A stretch of 64,000 bases of DNA from Candidatus Jingweiarchaeum tengchongense. Its GTDB lineage: Archaea; Nanobdellota; Nanobdellia; Jingweiarchaeales; Jingweiarchaeaceae. Shown piece after piece: positions 24,967 through 32,993 of the stretch (position 1 is its first letter; every line of letters starts with the position of its first letter). The stretch spans positions 1-64,000 of the forward strand of contig JAPDLJ010000005.1 in NCBI GenBank assembly GCA_025920705.1, written 5' to 3'. Below the pieces are notes generated by a model. It worked only from the letters and a program-made list of their open reading frames with translations, did not search any database and was not told the origin of the DNA. The position numbers and the translations under genes were made by a program.

Positions 24967-26256
24967 ATGAGTGAATTCAAAAAAATTGATGAAGTACTAG
25001 ACAAAAAATATGTAGATAAGGTAATTAAGCTAAGGGGTTGGGTCTATCGAAAGAGAGAACTGAAAGATATCGTCTTCCTTATAATTAGGGATTCAAGTAA
25101 TATCATCCAATGCATTGTAAAAAAGGAGAATGAAGATTTTGAAAAGGCAAGGAAAATCACGACGGAATCCTCATTGGAAATTCTTGGAGTTTTGAAAGAG
25201 GACAAACGGGCGCCAAATGGATATGAAATTGAAGTAAAAAAATTGAATGTTTATAACATTGCAGAAAGATTTCCAATCACGAAGGATCAGAGCAAAGAAT
25301 TTTTGCTTGACGTAAGGCACCTCTGGATAAGATCAAGAAAGATGAATAGTGTATTGAAGGTTAGAAGTACTGTTTTTAGTGCAATTCGTGAGTTTTTTAC
25401 AAAGAATGGTTATTATGAAGTTCAAGCACCCAGTTTTACGAAAGCTGCTTGCGAAGGTGGTGCGACGCTATTTGAAGTAAAATACTTTGATGAAAAAGTT
25501 TATCTCACGCAGAGTTGGCAATTGTATGCTGAAGCAATGATTTTTTCACTAGAGAAGATATTTTGCATTGCACCAAGTTTCAGGGCTGAGAAATCAAGAA
25601 CCAGGAGGCATTTAACTGAATTCTGGCATGCAGAATGTGAGGAAGCATGGAAAGGTAATGATGAAATAATGGAAACTGAAGAAAAGCTCATATGTTATTT
25701 GATAAAAAGAGTGATAGAAGAGAGAAAAAAAGAGCTTGAATTTCTTAAGAGGGATGTCACATTTCTTGAAAAGATTAAACCACCCTTTCCAAGGATAAGA
25801 TATGAGGAAGCGATTGACATCGCGAATAAGAATGGATTAAACTTAAATTATAAGAGTGACCTTGGCGCTGATGAGGAAAGAGTGATATCAAATCAATTCT
25901 CAACACCATTTTTTATACATCATTATCCAAAGGAGCTCAAAGCATTTTATCATAGACCCGACCCAAAGGATCCTGAGCACATTCTTTGCAATGATCTACT
26001 CGCACCAGAAGGGTATGGAGAAATAATCGGCGGTGGGGAAAGAATTTGGGAAAAAGAAGTATTAATACAGAGAATAAAAGAGCAGGGGTTAAATCCCAAG
26101 GACTACGAATGGTACATTGATTTACGTAGATATGGTAGCATTCCACATGCTGGTTTTGGCCTCGGTATTGAGAGGTTTGTCACTTGGATATGTAAGCTTC
26201 CGCACATCATGGATTCCATACCTTTCCCAAGGACGATAAATAGGTTTTATCCTTAA
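24967..26256 (+). CDS. asnS: Asparaginyl-tRNA synthetase
   Basis: Charges tRNA-Asn. An N-terminal OB-fold anticodon-binding domain (KVIKLRGWVYRKR) precedes the class II core: motif 2 SFRAEKSRTRRHLTEFWHAE and motif 3 GFGLGIERFVTW. APEGYGEIIGGGERI and the ending PFPRTINRFYP are the AsnRS rather than AspRS forms. 429 residues, full length. It starts 24 bases after the AlaX gene. Confidence 0.92.
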   Translation: MSEFKKIDEVLDKKYVDKVIKLRGWVYRKRELKDIVFLIIRDSSNIIQCIVKKENEDFEKARKITTESSLEILGVLKEDKRAPNGYEIEVKKLNVYNIAERFPITKDQSKEFLLDVRHLWIRSRKMNSVLKVRSTVFSAIREFFTKNGYYEVQAPSFTKAACEGGATLFEVKYFDEKVYLTQSWQLYAEAMIFSLEKIFCIAPSFRAEKSRTRRHLTEFWHAECEEAWKGNDEIMETEEKLICYLIKRVIEERKKELEFLKRDVTFLEKIKPPFPRIRYEEAIDIANKNGLNLNYKSDLGADEERVISNQFSTPFFIHHYPKELKAFYHRPDPKDPEHILCNDLLAPEGYGEIIGGGERIWEKEVLIQRIKEQGLNPKDYEWYIDLRRYGSIPHAGFGLGIERFVTWICKLPHIMDSIPFPRTINRFYP

Positions 26257-26289
26257 AATATTTAAACTCAGGAAATAATATAATCTTTG

Positions 26290-26763
26290 ATGGGATTATC
26301 TTTTTTGAGGAGTCAAGCTGTAATCACGTTGCTACTTTTTATTGTGATATTTTTTGTTGGAAGCATCGTCAGTGGTGTTTTGGAATTCGTTGATATAAGA
26401 ATAGAGGCCGTACCTGTCTATTTGCCATTACCCACCATAACTTCAGCTGTGAGTAGTAATATCGGAGTTTGGCTTGCGAATGCTGCAGTTGCTGCAACTA
26501 TTGCTGGATTCTTAGGTTCATATCTTGGTAAGAGAGTATTAGTATTCTATAGATACGTTGAGTATCCTTCTGATCACTTAAAAGTATTAAAATTAATTAG
26601 GATAAAACCAAGAACGATGGATGAACTTGTCAAGGAAATGGATGCTCCACCCTCTGTTATTCAAAGAGTTTTGGAAGATTTGATGAAAGATGGTCTTGTC
26701 TTACAATTTAGCAAGGATGATAAAGCAATTTATTTCTTCCCAATGCAAAGAATAAAGAAGTAA
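26290..26763 (+). CDS. Membrane-anchored winged-helix protein
   Basis: About 157 residues. Two hydrophobic segments (AVITLLLFIVIFFVGSIVSG and about residues 60-80, with AAVAATIAGFLGSYLG) are followed by a cytoplasmic MarR/ArsR-like winged helix: KVLKLIRIKPRTMDELVKEM, then PPSVIQRVLEDLMKDGLV. Likely a membrane-tethered DNA-binding regulator; target unknown. It has a TATA-like ATATTTAAA about 30 bases upstream. Confidence 0.7.
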   Translation: MGLSFLRSQAVITLLLFIVIFFVGSIVSGVLEFVDIRIEAVPVYLPLPTITSAVSSNIGVWLANAAVAATIAGFLGSYLGKRVLVFYRYVEYPSDHLKVLKLIRIKPRTMDELVKEMDAPPSVIQRVLEDLMKDGLVLQFSKDDKAIYFFPMQRIKK

Positions 26764-27831
26764 TTATCTTACCTTGAACCTTAACAAGCAAGCGATCCCA
26801 CCTAGTGCAATTAACTTTTCTCCTGCTTCGTAATCATCTCCAAGTATCATTATTCTTGCTCTTTGAGATTCTGCTTTTTTTATAATCTCTTCAATTTCAT
26901 CGAATTTATTTTTCTCCTTAAATTCCATAAAAGTCTTCTCAGAAATGAGAAGCGTATCAACAGCACCGTAAGTTAATGCATTCTTGACCTCTTCAATACC
27001 ATAGGTGGCAGGTCCATCCTTTGATATCTCAAGAAGTAACTTCTCCATCACTTTCGTATCCTCACTTATCTTCTCATCCCTAATTATTTTATCAACATAA
27101 CCAAGTTTGATCACTTCATTTATCCCTGTCCTTCCGGTTGTGGAAACATTACAGTATGTTGATTTGTTTGATACATCACTAAATTTTGAACTCATAATTT
27201 TTTTAAAATCCTCGAGATAGAAATTTAAACTTGCAATAATTACATTATTAATCTTCTCACTTTCTATTATTTCCTTAATCCTCTTTGCTAGTGCTATATA
27301 AAACTCTTCTATTACTTTTTCTCTTGTTTTTTCCTCCTTACCTGGTATGCTTCTTGATATTCCTTGAATGTAAGATAAGCCTATTCCCCTAAGTACTGCA
27401 AACTCAGCTTCGCCTGGCTCAAAGCAGACAATCAGAACCTTCGGTTTCTTAGAGATCTCAACTGCTTCTCTTACACGCTTGATCTCCAATTGACTCCATT
27501 TCTCCTTTTCTATCAAAATAATTGAGTTTTGCTTTATAGTGAATGAATGGAAACTTCCAATTGCAACGCTCTCTTCACTACTTTCAACTATTCTTCCAAG
27601 AATTTTAAGTGCATTTGCGTACTTCTGAAATTCAATTTTCTCTACGCGCAGCTTCAATGTCAGCGGTTTGATCTTTCCTACTTGTCTCTCTTCTTTTTTG
27701 ATCTTTCTTCTTGTCCTCATCTTCACGAGATCATTTTTATTTACGATTTGATAAATTGTCCAAAGGTCCTCACTGCTTTGTACTTTTAATTTCACTCTCC
27801 CTTTCTTAAAATTAGAAAAAAGTATTTGCAT
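26764..27831 (-). CDS. pelA: Pelota (Dom34), ribosome rescue factor
   Basis: Releases stalled ribosomes together with aEF1A/ABCE1. It shows the three-domain family layout: an N-terminal Sm-like domain (SSEDLWTIYQIVNKNDLV, then MRTRRKIKK), a central eRF1-like domain (VLIVCFEPGEAEFAVLRGIG) and a C-terminal domain (GPATYGIEEVKNALTYGAVD). The start is set at MQILFSNF (ATG 27831), after the upstream stop codon, since the family begins there. Co-transcribed with the regulator gene upstream. Confidence 0.93.
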   Translation of the reverse strand: MQILFSNFKKGRVKLKVQSSEDLWTIYQIVNKNDLVKMRTRRKIKKEERQVGKIKPLTLKLRVEKIEFQKYANALKILGRIVESSEESVAIGSFHSFTIKQNSIILIEKEKWSQLEIKRVREAVEISKKPKVLIVCFEPGEAEFAVLRGIGLSYIQGISRSIPGKEEKTREKVIEEFYIALAKRIKEIIESEKINNVIIASLNFYLEDFKKIMSSKFSDVSNKSTYCNVSTTGRTGINEVIKLGYVDKIIRDEKISEDTKVMEKLLLEISKDGPATYGIEEVKNALTYGAVDTLLISEKTFMEFKEKNKFDEIEEIIKKAESQRARIMILGDDYEAGEKLIALGGIACLLRFKVR

Positions 27832-27832
27832 C

Positions 27833-28774
27833 TCAAACACTTTCCAGTAGCTCAACACTATCTATTTTTCCATCTCCATCAAGGTCAAATCCTTGAATCA
27901 CGCATGCAAAATCTTCATCGTTCTGATAATTCTTTAAAACATCTTTGTAAAATCTCGTAATTCCAAGCACGCACGCTTTCGTTCCTATTGCACGGAGACC
28001 TGCAAGAACCAAGATCTTGTTTTCTTTATTGAATGGGTTTCTTATTCTAGCGATCACACCGCAGCTCTCCGCAGTATAAACACTTTTCTCTGAGACAATG
28101 CCTTTCCAATAATTCTGCTCATCGAATTTTATTGGTAAATACTTGTTCATCTCTGCAGTTAGTATATTCGTCCCAGGACCACCAATCAATATCAAATTAT
28201 TTTGCTCCTCCTTTTCTGCTTTGATATCAACATCAAGCTTTATTGCAAATTCTTTTGGTAAATTACAAATTTGGCCAAGGAAGATTCCCAAATAAATCCC
28301 GTAGTGGCCATCCCTGGCGCTTGCTTTGAATGGACCATGCGGGTCAGGAGATCCGACTACAATCTTGCAATTCAATTCACTATCCTTGACAAATGGTGAA
28401 AGAAATTCTCTGAGCTTCTCATTTATTCTTGGAATTGAAAGAGGGGGTATTTTCTTTTCGCCACCGGGTATTTCTAAGCCAAATGCATAACTTGAAACTT
28501 TGTAAAACTTTGCAATTCCGCCTTTCTTCTCCTCCTTTCTCTCAATGGAAATCAAACCGGAGTTCTTCAATTGTTTTATGTGAAAGTATACTTTTTGTTC
28601 ATGCATTTTCAAAATCTTTGCGATCTCAGCTGGATACATTGGTTTCGATGCAAGAAGTTTTAATATTTTCCATCTAATTGGATTTAAAATTGGTTTAAGT
28701 GCCTCTGGATCACTGAATAGAAGTATGTCTTTCGCGTATGTTTTGTTTTTTTCATCACTTATAATAACTTTCAT
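27833..28774 (-). CDS. HTH regulator fused to S-layer-like domain and EF-hand loop
   Basis: 313 residues. An N-terminal ArsR-like winged helix (PIRWKILKLLASKPMYPAEI, then HEQKVYFHIKQLKNSGLISI) is followed by an alpha/beta domain. Its LILIGGPGTNILTAEMN and ILVLAGLRAIGTKACVLGI segments resemble the C-terminal domain of archaeal S-layer proteins. The last residues contain DLDGDGKIDSVE, a perfect 12-residue EF-hand/dockerin calcium loop. There is no signal peptide, so the protein is cytoplasmic. A calcium-sensing regulator is possible by inference. It ends one base before pelA. Confidence 0.75.
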   Translation of the reverse strand: MKVIISDEKNKTYAKDILLFSDPEALKPILNPIRWKILKLLASKPMYPAEIAKILKMHEQKVYFHIKQLKNSGLISIERKEEKKGGIAKFYKVSSYAFGLEIPGGEKKIPPLSIPRINEKLREFLSPFVKDSELNCKIVVGSPDPHGPFKASARDGHYGIYLGIFLGQICNLPKEFAIKLDVDIKAEKEEQNNLILIGGPGTNILTAEMNKYLPIKFDEQNYWKGIVSEKSVYTAESCGVIARIRNPFNKENKILVLAGLRAIGTKACVLGITRFYKDVLKNYQNDEDFACVIQGFDLDGDGKIDSVELLESV

Positions 28775-28829
28775 TTTACCACTAATATAGAATTTTATAA
28801 TGGTTAATAAACTTTTTCATTACAAGTTT

Positions 28830-29876
28830 TTATCTTGTGTGTTTCACTTTTTGTATAATGTTCTTGGCGTATTTCTCAGGTTCTTCGAGTGCTCTGTTTA
28901 TTGCTATTTCTGCGATTGTCGCACCTTTGTCTGCGATCTTATTCAAAGTTGAAATGATCGTCCTTAAATGTGGTATTCCTGGAAGCTCATCCATTAGTTT
29001 ATTTGATTCTAATTCAATATTTTTCTTTGTTTCTATGATTTTATTTGCGCATTTGATGTCCCTATTGAAAAAACACTCGAGAGCTTTTTGAAGTATCATC
29101 CCCGTTGACTCCCCTATGTAATAGATTTGTTTAACATATTTTTCTGGCAACTTGTTCTTGTAATTCATCAGCATGACCACTGTCTTGGAGAGATCTTCTG
29201 AGTAATCCGCACTCAATTCAAGATATTGTAAAATTAATCGTGTGGCTGGAAGTACGAGTATGTTATCAACACCTATCTTCTCTGCAATGTCTGGTTTCAC
29301 CTGTGCTAGAAGAACTAAACGTACTGCAAGATAGTAGATAGAGTCAGCTTCCTCCTCACGTTTTATTGCTTCTTCAGCTAATGACTTATCTCTTTCAATA
29401 ATTGCCTGCATGGCTTCAGAGAGTATAGTTAATGTAATCGTACAAAGTCTACGCGTCAGTATGTCAAGTTTGAATCTTGTTGGTTCGATTGAACACTGTA
29501 GTAAGATTTCTTTGGGTGTTTCTTCCACAATTCCCAAGCCTATCAGTTTTCTGACGATTCTTCTCATTTCGGTTGTATGTTTTCTTCCTATTCTTGTTTG
29601 TGATGAAATTCTCATAAAATCATGGCCATGCATGTAGTTACCGACAATTAGTCTTTCAAGTAATCCTGGTTCATCACAAGCATCAACGTTTATCACATAT
29701 TCTCCAATTTCATTGTCTGTTTTCTTCTGGTTCGTGGATATTTTCAATGTACCATTTTTTTCCGTTGTGATGAAAACGAGATCACCCGGATTAAGCTTAT
29801 TTTGTTTTACCCAATCGCTTGGGAGAGACACCGTCAACGTTGAATAACCCACTTTTTGTATTTTCCTACTTTCCAT
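28830..29876 (-). CDS. AbrB-PhoU fusion regulator
   Basis: 348 residues. An N-terminal SpoVT/AbrB swapped-hairpin domain (RKIQKVGYSTLTVSLPSDWV) is fused to a PhoU-like region with two three-helix bundles (KREEEADSIYYLAVRLVL, then ELSADYSEDLSKTV). Family members are archaeal PhoU-like regulators linked to phosphate control. No phosphate transport genes are visible in the window. It is divergent from the RHH-GcvH gene with a shared 92-base promoter region. Confidence 0.85.
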   Translation of the reverse strand: MESRKIQKVGYSTLTVSLPSDWVKQNKLNPGDLVFITTEKNGTLKISTNQKKTDNEIGEYVINVDACDEPGLLERLIVGNYMHGHDFMRISSQTRIGRKHTTEMRRIVRKLIGLGIVEETPKEILLQCSIEPTRFKLDILTRRLCTITLTILSEAMQAIIERDKSLAEEAIKREEEADSIYYLAVRLVLLAQVKPDIAEKIGVDNILVLPATRLILQYLELSADYSEDLSKTVVMLMNYKNKLPEKYVKQIYYIGESTGMILQKALECFFNRDIKCANKIIETKKNIELESNKLMDELPGIPHLRTIISTLNKIADKGATIAEIAINRALEEPEKYAKNIIQKVKHTR

Positions 29877-29968
29877 TTTGGATCACCATTATATACTAAT
29901 ATATATTATATATGCATCAAATATATATTTTTCGATTATGATATATACTATAAAGGAGGTGATTGAAA
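29877..29968. promoter_or_regulatory. Shared divergent promoter with strong ribosome site
   Basis: TATA-like runs toward each gene lie at about 29899-29912 (reverse) and 29920-29931 (forward). ATATACTA occurs at about 29891-29898 and 29943-29950. AAAGGAGGTGAT (29952-29963) is a near-perfect Shine-Dalgarno site 5 bases before ATG 29969, unusually strong for this window. Confidence 0.55.
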
Positions 29969-30559
29969 ATGAGCGAGAAAAAAACACTAAACCTAAAGCA
30001 GGAGCTCATAAATGAGATCGAAAAAGCAATGAAAACGGGACATTATCAAACTGTGGATGAATTCATTTCAGAAGCAATTAAACTACGCATTGATCAACTA
30101 ATGAGGAAAGAGGCATTGCCAGATGAGAAACGTGATGAAATTTTGACTAAATCAGCATTTTTGTTATACTCACCAAAACACACATGGGCTCAGATAACAC
30201 CAAAAGGAACGATACGTGTTGGTATTTCGGAATACGCACAAAAGTATCTTAAAGGTATCGCAAATGTCCGTACAGAACCCGTTGGAACTGAAATCAAAAA
30301 GGAAGATCCATTTGGTATGGCAGAAACATGGATGTTCATATTTGACTTGTATTCGCCTGTCAGCGGGGAAATAGTTGGTTTCAATGAAAATTTGATTGAT
30401 GAACCATACATAATCAATTCGGATCCGTATGGTAAAGGTTGGATTGTTGAAATCAGACCAAAAGACATATCAACTTTTGAAAAAGATTTAAAAGAATTAT
30501 TAAGTGAAAACGAATATAACAAGTTTGTCAGTAAATTGGAGAATAAATTGGTGACTTGA
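29969..30559 (+). CDS. Ribbon-helix-helix protein fused to GcvH-like domain lacking the lipoyl lysine
   Basis: 196 residues. Residues 3-50 look like a ribbon-helix-helix DNA-binding domain (KKTLNLKQELINEIEKAM, then QTVDEFISEAIKLRIDQLM). Residues 64-185 align with glycine-cleavage H protein: LYSPKHTWAQ, VGISEYAQKYLKGIA, DLYSPVSGEIVGFNENLI, SDPYGKGWIVEI. At the lipoylation site the usual ESVKA reads ETWMF, so the modified lysine is Met 122 (codon ATG at 30332). It cannot carry lipoate there. Most likely a regulator that reuses the H-protein fold to sense or bind something. The start is fixed by the ribosome site. Confidence 0.85.
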   Translation: MSEKKTLNLKQELINEIEKAMKTGHYQTVDEFISEAIKLRIDQLMRKEALPDEKRDEILTKSAFLLYSPKHTWAQITPKGTIRVGISEYAQKYLKGIANVRTEPVGTEIKKEDPFGMAETWMFIFDLYSPVSGEIVGFNENLIDEPYIINSDPYGKGWIVEIRPKDISTFEKDLKELLSENEYNKFVSKLENKLVT

Positions 30560-30636
30560 ATCTAATAATTTTGAGCACCACCTTTTTTAATTTTTTTATA
30601 CACAAGAAATTTAAAAATAAAAATGATAATTTAATT

Positions 30637-31119
30637 ATGGACAAGCTTGAAGAAGCTTTGCAAAATATAGAGGTTTTCTGCAGGGTCCTAGTGGAAAAAA
30701 TAGTACAATATGAAAGAGGTATAGAAAGCAATGTTGCTGTGGAACCAATGGAAAAGTTGCTCAGAGAAAAATATGTAATAAAAGAAGATTTTAGGGGAAA
30801 ATATCTTACAAAGAAGTCTGAAATGAACTTAACCAGCGGTTTTATTCCTGCACCACAAATTGAAGAGCCTTTAATTGATATTTTTGAGGAAGAAAATAGG
30901 ATTAAGATTATAATGCAACATAACTGTTCTGAACCAATAAAAGTCTATCCGCTCAAAAACGGATTGAAAGTGTGTAAAATAATTTGTTACAACGATATTG
31001 ATAAAGGAAAAGTATGTACAGAAAAATGTAAAGAGCTTAATTTATCAATCGATAAGCCAATTCAAGGAATATTCAGCAACTGCAATAATAATGTTCTGGA
31101 AATCTGCGTAAACTACTAA
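30637..31119 (+). CDS. Hsp20/alpha-crystallin-like small protein
   Basis: About 160 residues from ATG 30637; a longer frame upstream has no good start. An N-terminal helix (LEEALQNIEVFCRVLVEKIV) is followed by PLIDIFEEENRIKIIMQHNC, which resembles the first strands of Hsp20 or gas-vesicle GvpH-type proteins. The rest is beta-rich with six cysteines, which is unusual. It follows the RHH-GcvH gene by 77 bases. Function not established. Confidence 0.6.
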   Translation: MDKLEEALQNIEVFCRVLVEKIVQYERGIESNVAVEPMEKLLREKYVIKEDFRGKYLTKKSEMNLTSGFIPAPQIEEPLIDIFEEENRIKIIMQHNCSEPIKVYPLKNGLKVCKIICYNDIDKGKVCTEKCKELNLSIDKPIQGIFSNCNNNVLEICVNY

Positions 31120-31158
31120 AAAAAAGTTTATAGTGGTAAATGTTTAGTGTTTTATAGT

Positions 31159-31170
31159 ATTTTTAAATGA
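31159..31170 (+). promoter_or_regulatory. TATA-like box of the glm operon
   Basis: TATTTTTAAATG is centred about 28 bases before ATG 31193, suggesting a leaderless glmS message. Confidence 0.45.
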
Positions 31171-31192
31171 GTACTTAATTAATAATAAACAA

Positions 31193-32965
31193 ATGTGTGG
31201 TATTATTGGTTATTTCGGAAACAGGAATGCTGCTCCTATCATATTAGAAGGTTTAAGGAGATTGGAATACAGGGGATACGATTCTGCTGGAATGGCAATT
31301 ATAACAAACAATGGAGTAAAAATAAAGAAGGATGTGGGTAAAGTGGATGAAATCCATGCAAGATTAAATTTTTTGGAACATGAAGGCAATATCGCAATTG
31401 GGCACACAAGATGGGCAACACACGGTGGAGTAACGAGGGAAAATGCACACCCACACATTTCTAACAATGGTAAAATTGTGATCGTACATAATGGAATTAT
31501 AGAAAATTTTCAAGAGCAACGTAAATTCCTCACCTCACAAGGATTCAAGTTTTATTCTCAAACCGATACAGAAACGATTCCAAATACAATTGAATATCAC
31601 ATGAGAAGGGGATATGATTTTTTTGAGGCTGTGAAACGCTCATTGAGGCACTTGGATGGGCAGTATGCAATCGTATTGATACACGAAGATGAGAAGAAGC
31701 TTGTTGCAGTCAGGAAAGAAGCCCCACTAGTAATTGGTGTTGGTGAAGGTGAATACTTTGTCGCTTCCGACATTCCGGCTTTTTTGGAGCATACAAAAAA
31801 TGTGATCTTTCTCGAAGAAAAAGACATGGTGATGATTGATAAAGATGGATTGAAAATTTTCAATCTAATAAAAGACTCCTTTGTTGAAAGGCCGATTGTT
31901 TCGATTGATTGGAATGCGGAGCAGGCTAAAAAAGGAGAATTTGATCATTTCTTTATGAAAGAAATTGTTGAGCAAACAGAAGTGATATCAAGAATAGCAA
32001 AATTGGAAGACGGATTAATTAAAGATATAGCGGATGAAATAAGAAAGGCTAAAGGTACATATATTGTTGCTTGCGGCACGGCTGCGCATGCAAGCATGCA
32101 TGGTGTATATCTATTTTCAAGAATTGCAAAAAAACACATAAATTTCTGTATTGCATCCGAATTTCCTCACTTTAAACACTTTCTAACACCAGAAAGCTTG
32201 GTCATCGCTGTTTCACAAAGTGGTGAAACTGCTGACACATTAGCTGCGATAAGAGCAGCGAAGTCTGCTGGTGCAAAGGTGATCTCAATTACAAACGTGA
32301 TGGGTTCGACACTCATGCGTGAATCGGATAAATCAATATTACAACGTGCGGGACCTGAAATTTGTGTTGTATCAACAAAAGCATACACATCCCAACTGGC
32401 AATACTTTATTTATTAGCATGTGAATTAGCAGGAAAGCTTGATGAAGGAAAGGAAAAAATACGTGAACTCGGTAGATATATTTACTATTTAACCTCAATT
32501 AACATGAGAAAGTATTTGAAGCAACTTGCCGAAAAATTGAGATATACCGAGCATCTTTATTTGATTGGTAGGGGTTTGCAATATCCAACAGCATTGGAAG
32601 CTGCATTAAAAATAAAAGAAGTCTCATACATTCATGCAGAAGCATATGCTGGTGGAGAGTTAAAGCATGGTACAATAGCGCTCATTGAACATGGAACACC
32701 TTGCATCGTGTTCACATCAGAAGAGAACGAGAAGGAAATAATAAGTAATGCAATGGAATTGAAGGCGCGAGGCGCTTATATCATCGGTGTAGGGCCAAGA
32801 AACAATGATGTTTTTGATTTTTTCATCAAAGTAAGAGAAGCTGGAGAATTAAATTCAATCTGTCAGATAATTCCAATGCAAATATTGGCTTATCAATTGG
32901 CTATTTTAAGGGGATGTGACCCTGATAAGCCAAGAAATCTGGCAAAGGCAGTTGTAGTTAAGTGA
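31193..32965 (+). CDS. glmS: Glutamine-fructose-6-phosphate aminotransferase
   Basis: Makes glucosamine-6-phosphate, the first step to UDP-GlcNAc. The N-terminal nucleophile Cys 2 is in MCGIIGYFG. The glutaminase domain contains LEYRGYDSAG and HTRWATHG. Two SIS isomerase domains follow (VIAVSQSGETADTL and EVSYIHAEAYAGGELKHG). 590 residues, full length. It leads a three-gene set with glmM and a glmU-like gene. Confidence 0.95.
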   Translation: MCGIIGYFGNRNAAPIILEGLRRLEYRGYDSAGMAIITNNGVKIKKDVGKVDEIHARLNFLEHEGNIAIGHTRWATHGGVTRENAHPHISNNGKIVIVHNGIIENFQEQRKFLTSQGFKFYSQTDTETIPNTIEYHMRRGYDFFEAVKRSLRHLDGQYAIVLIHEDEKKLVAVRKEAPLVIGVGEGEYFVASDIPAFLEHTKNVIFLEEKDMVMIDKDGLKIFNLIKDSFVERPIVSIDWNAEQAKKGEFDHFFMKEIVEQTEVISRIAKLEDGLIKDIADEIRKAKGTYIVACGTAAHASMHGVYLFSRIAKKHINFCIASEFPHFKHFLTPESLVIAVSQSGETADTLAAIRAAKSAGAKVISITNVMGSTLMRESDKSILQRAGPEICVVSTKAYTSQLAILYLLACELAGKLDEGKEKIRELGRYIYYLTSINMRKYLKQLAEKLRYTEHLYLIGRGLQYPTALEAALKIKEVSYIHAEAYAGGELKHGTIALIEHGTPCIVFTSEENEKEIISNAMELKARGAYIIGVGPRNNDVFDFFIKVREAGELNSICQIIPMQILAYQLAILRGCDPDKPRNLAKAVVVK

Positions 32966-32993
32966 AGTAAAAAAATTTATATTTAGTTCATGT

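Noticed and set aside
24967-26256. Aspartyl-tRNA synthetase
   Set aside because: The GEIIGGGERI and PFPRTINRFYP forms and the overall C-terminal half fit AsnRS better.
29969-30559. Ordinary lipoylated GcvH
   Set aside because: The lysine is replaced by Met 122 and an RHH domain is attached at the N-terminus.
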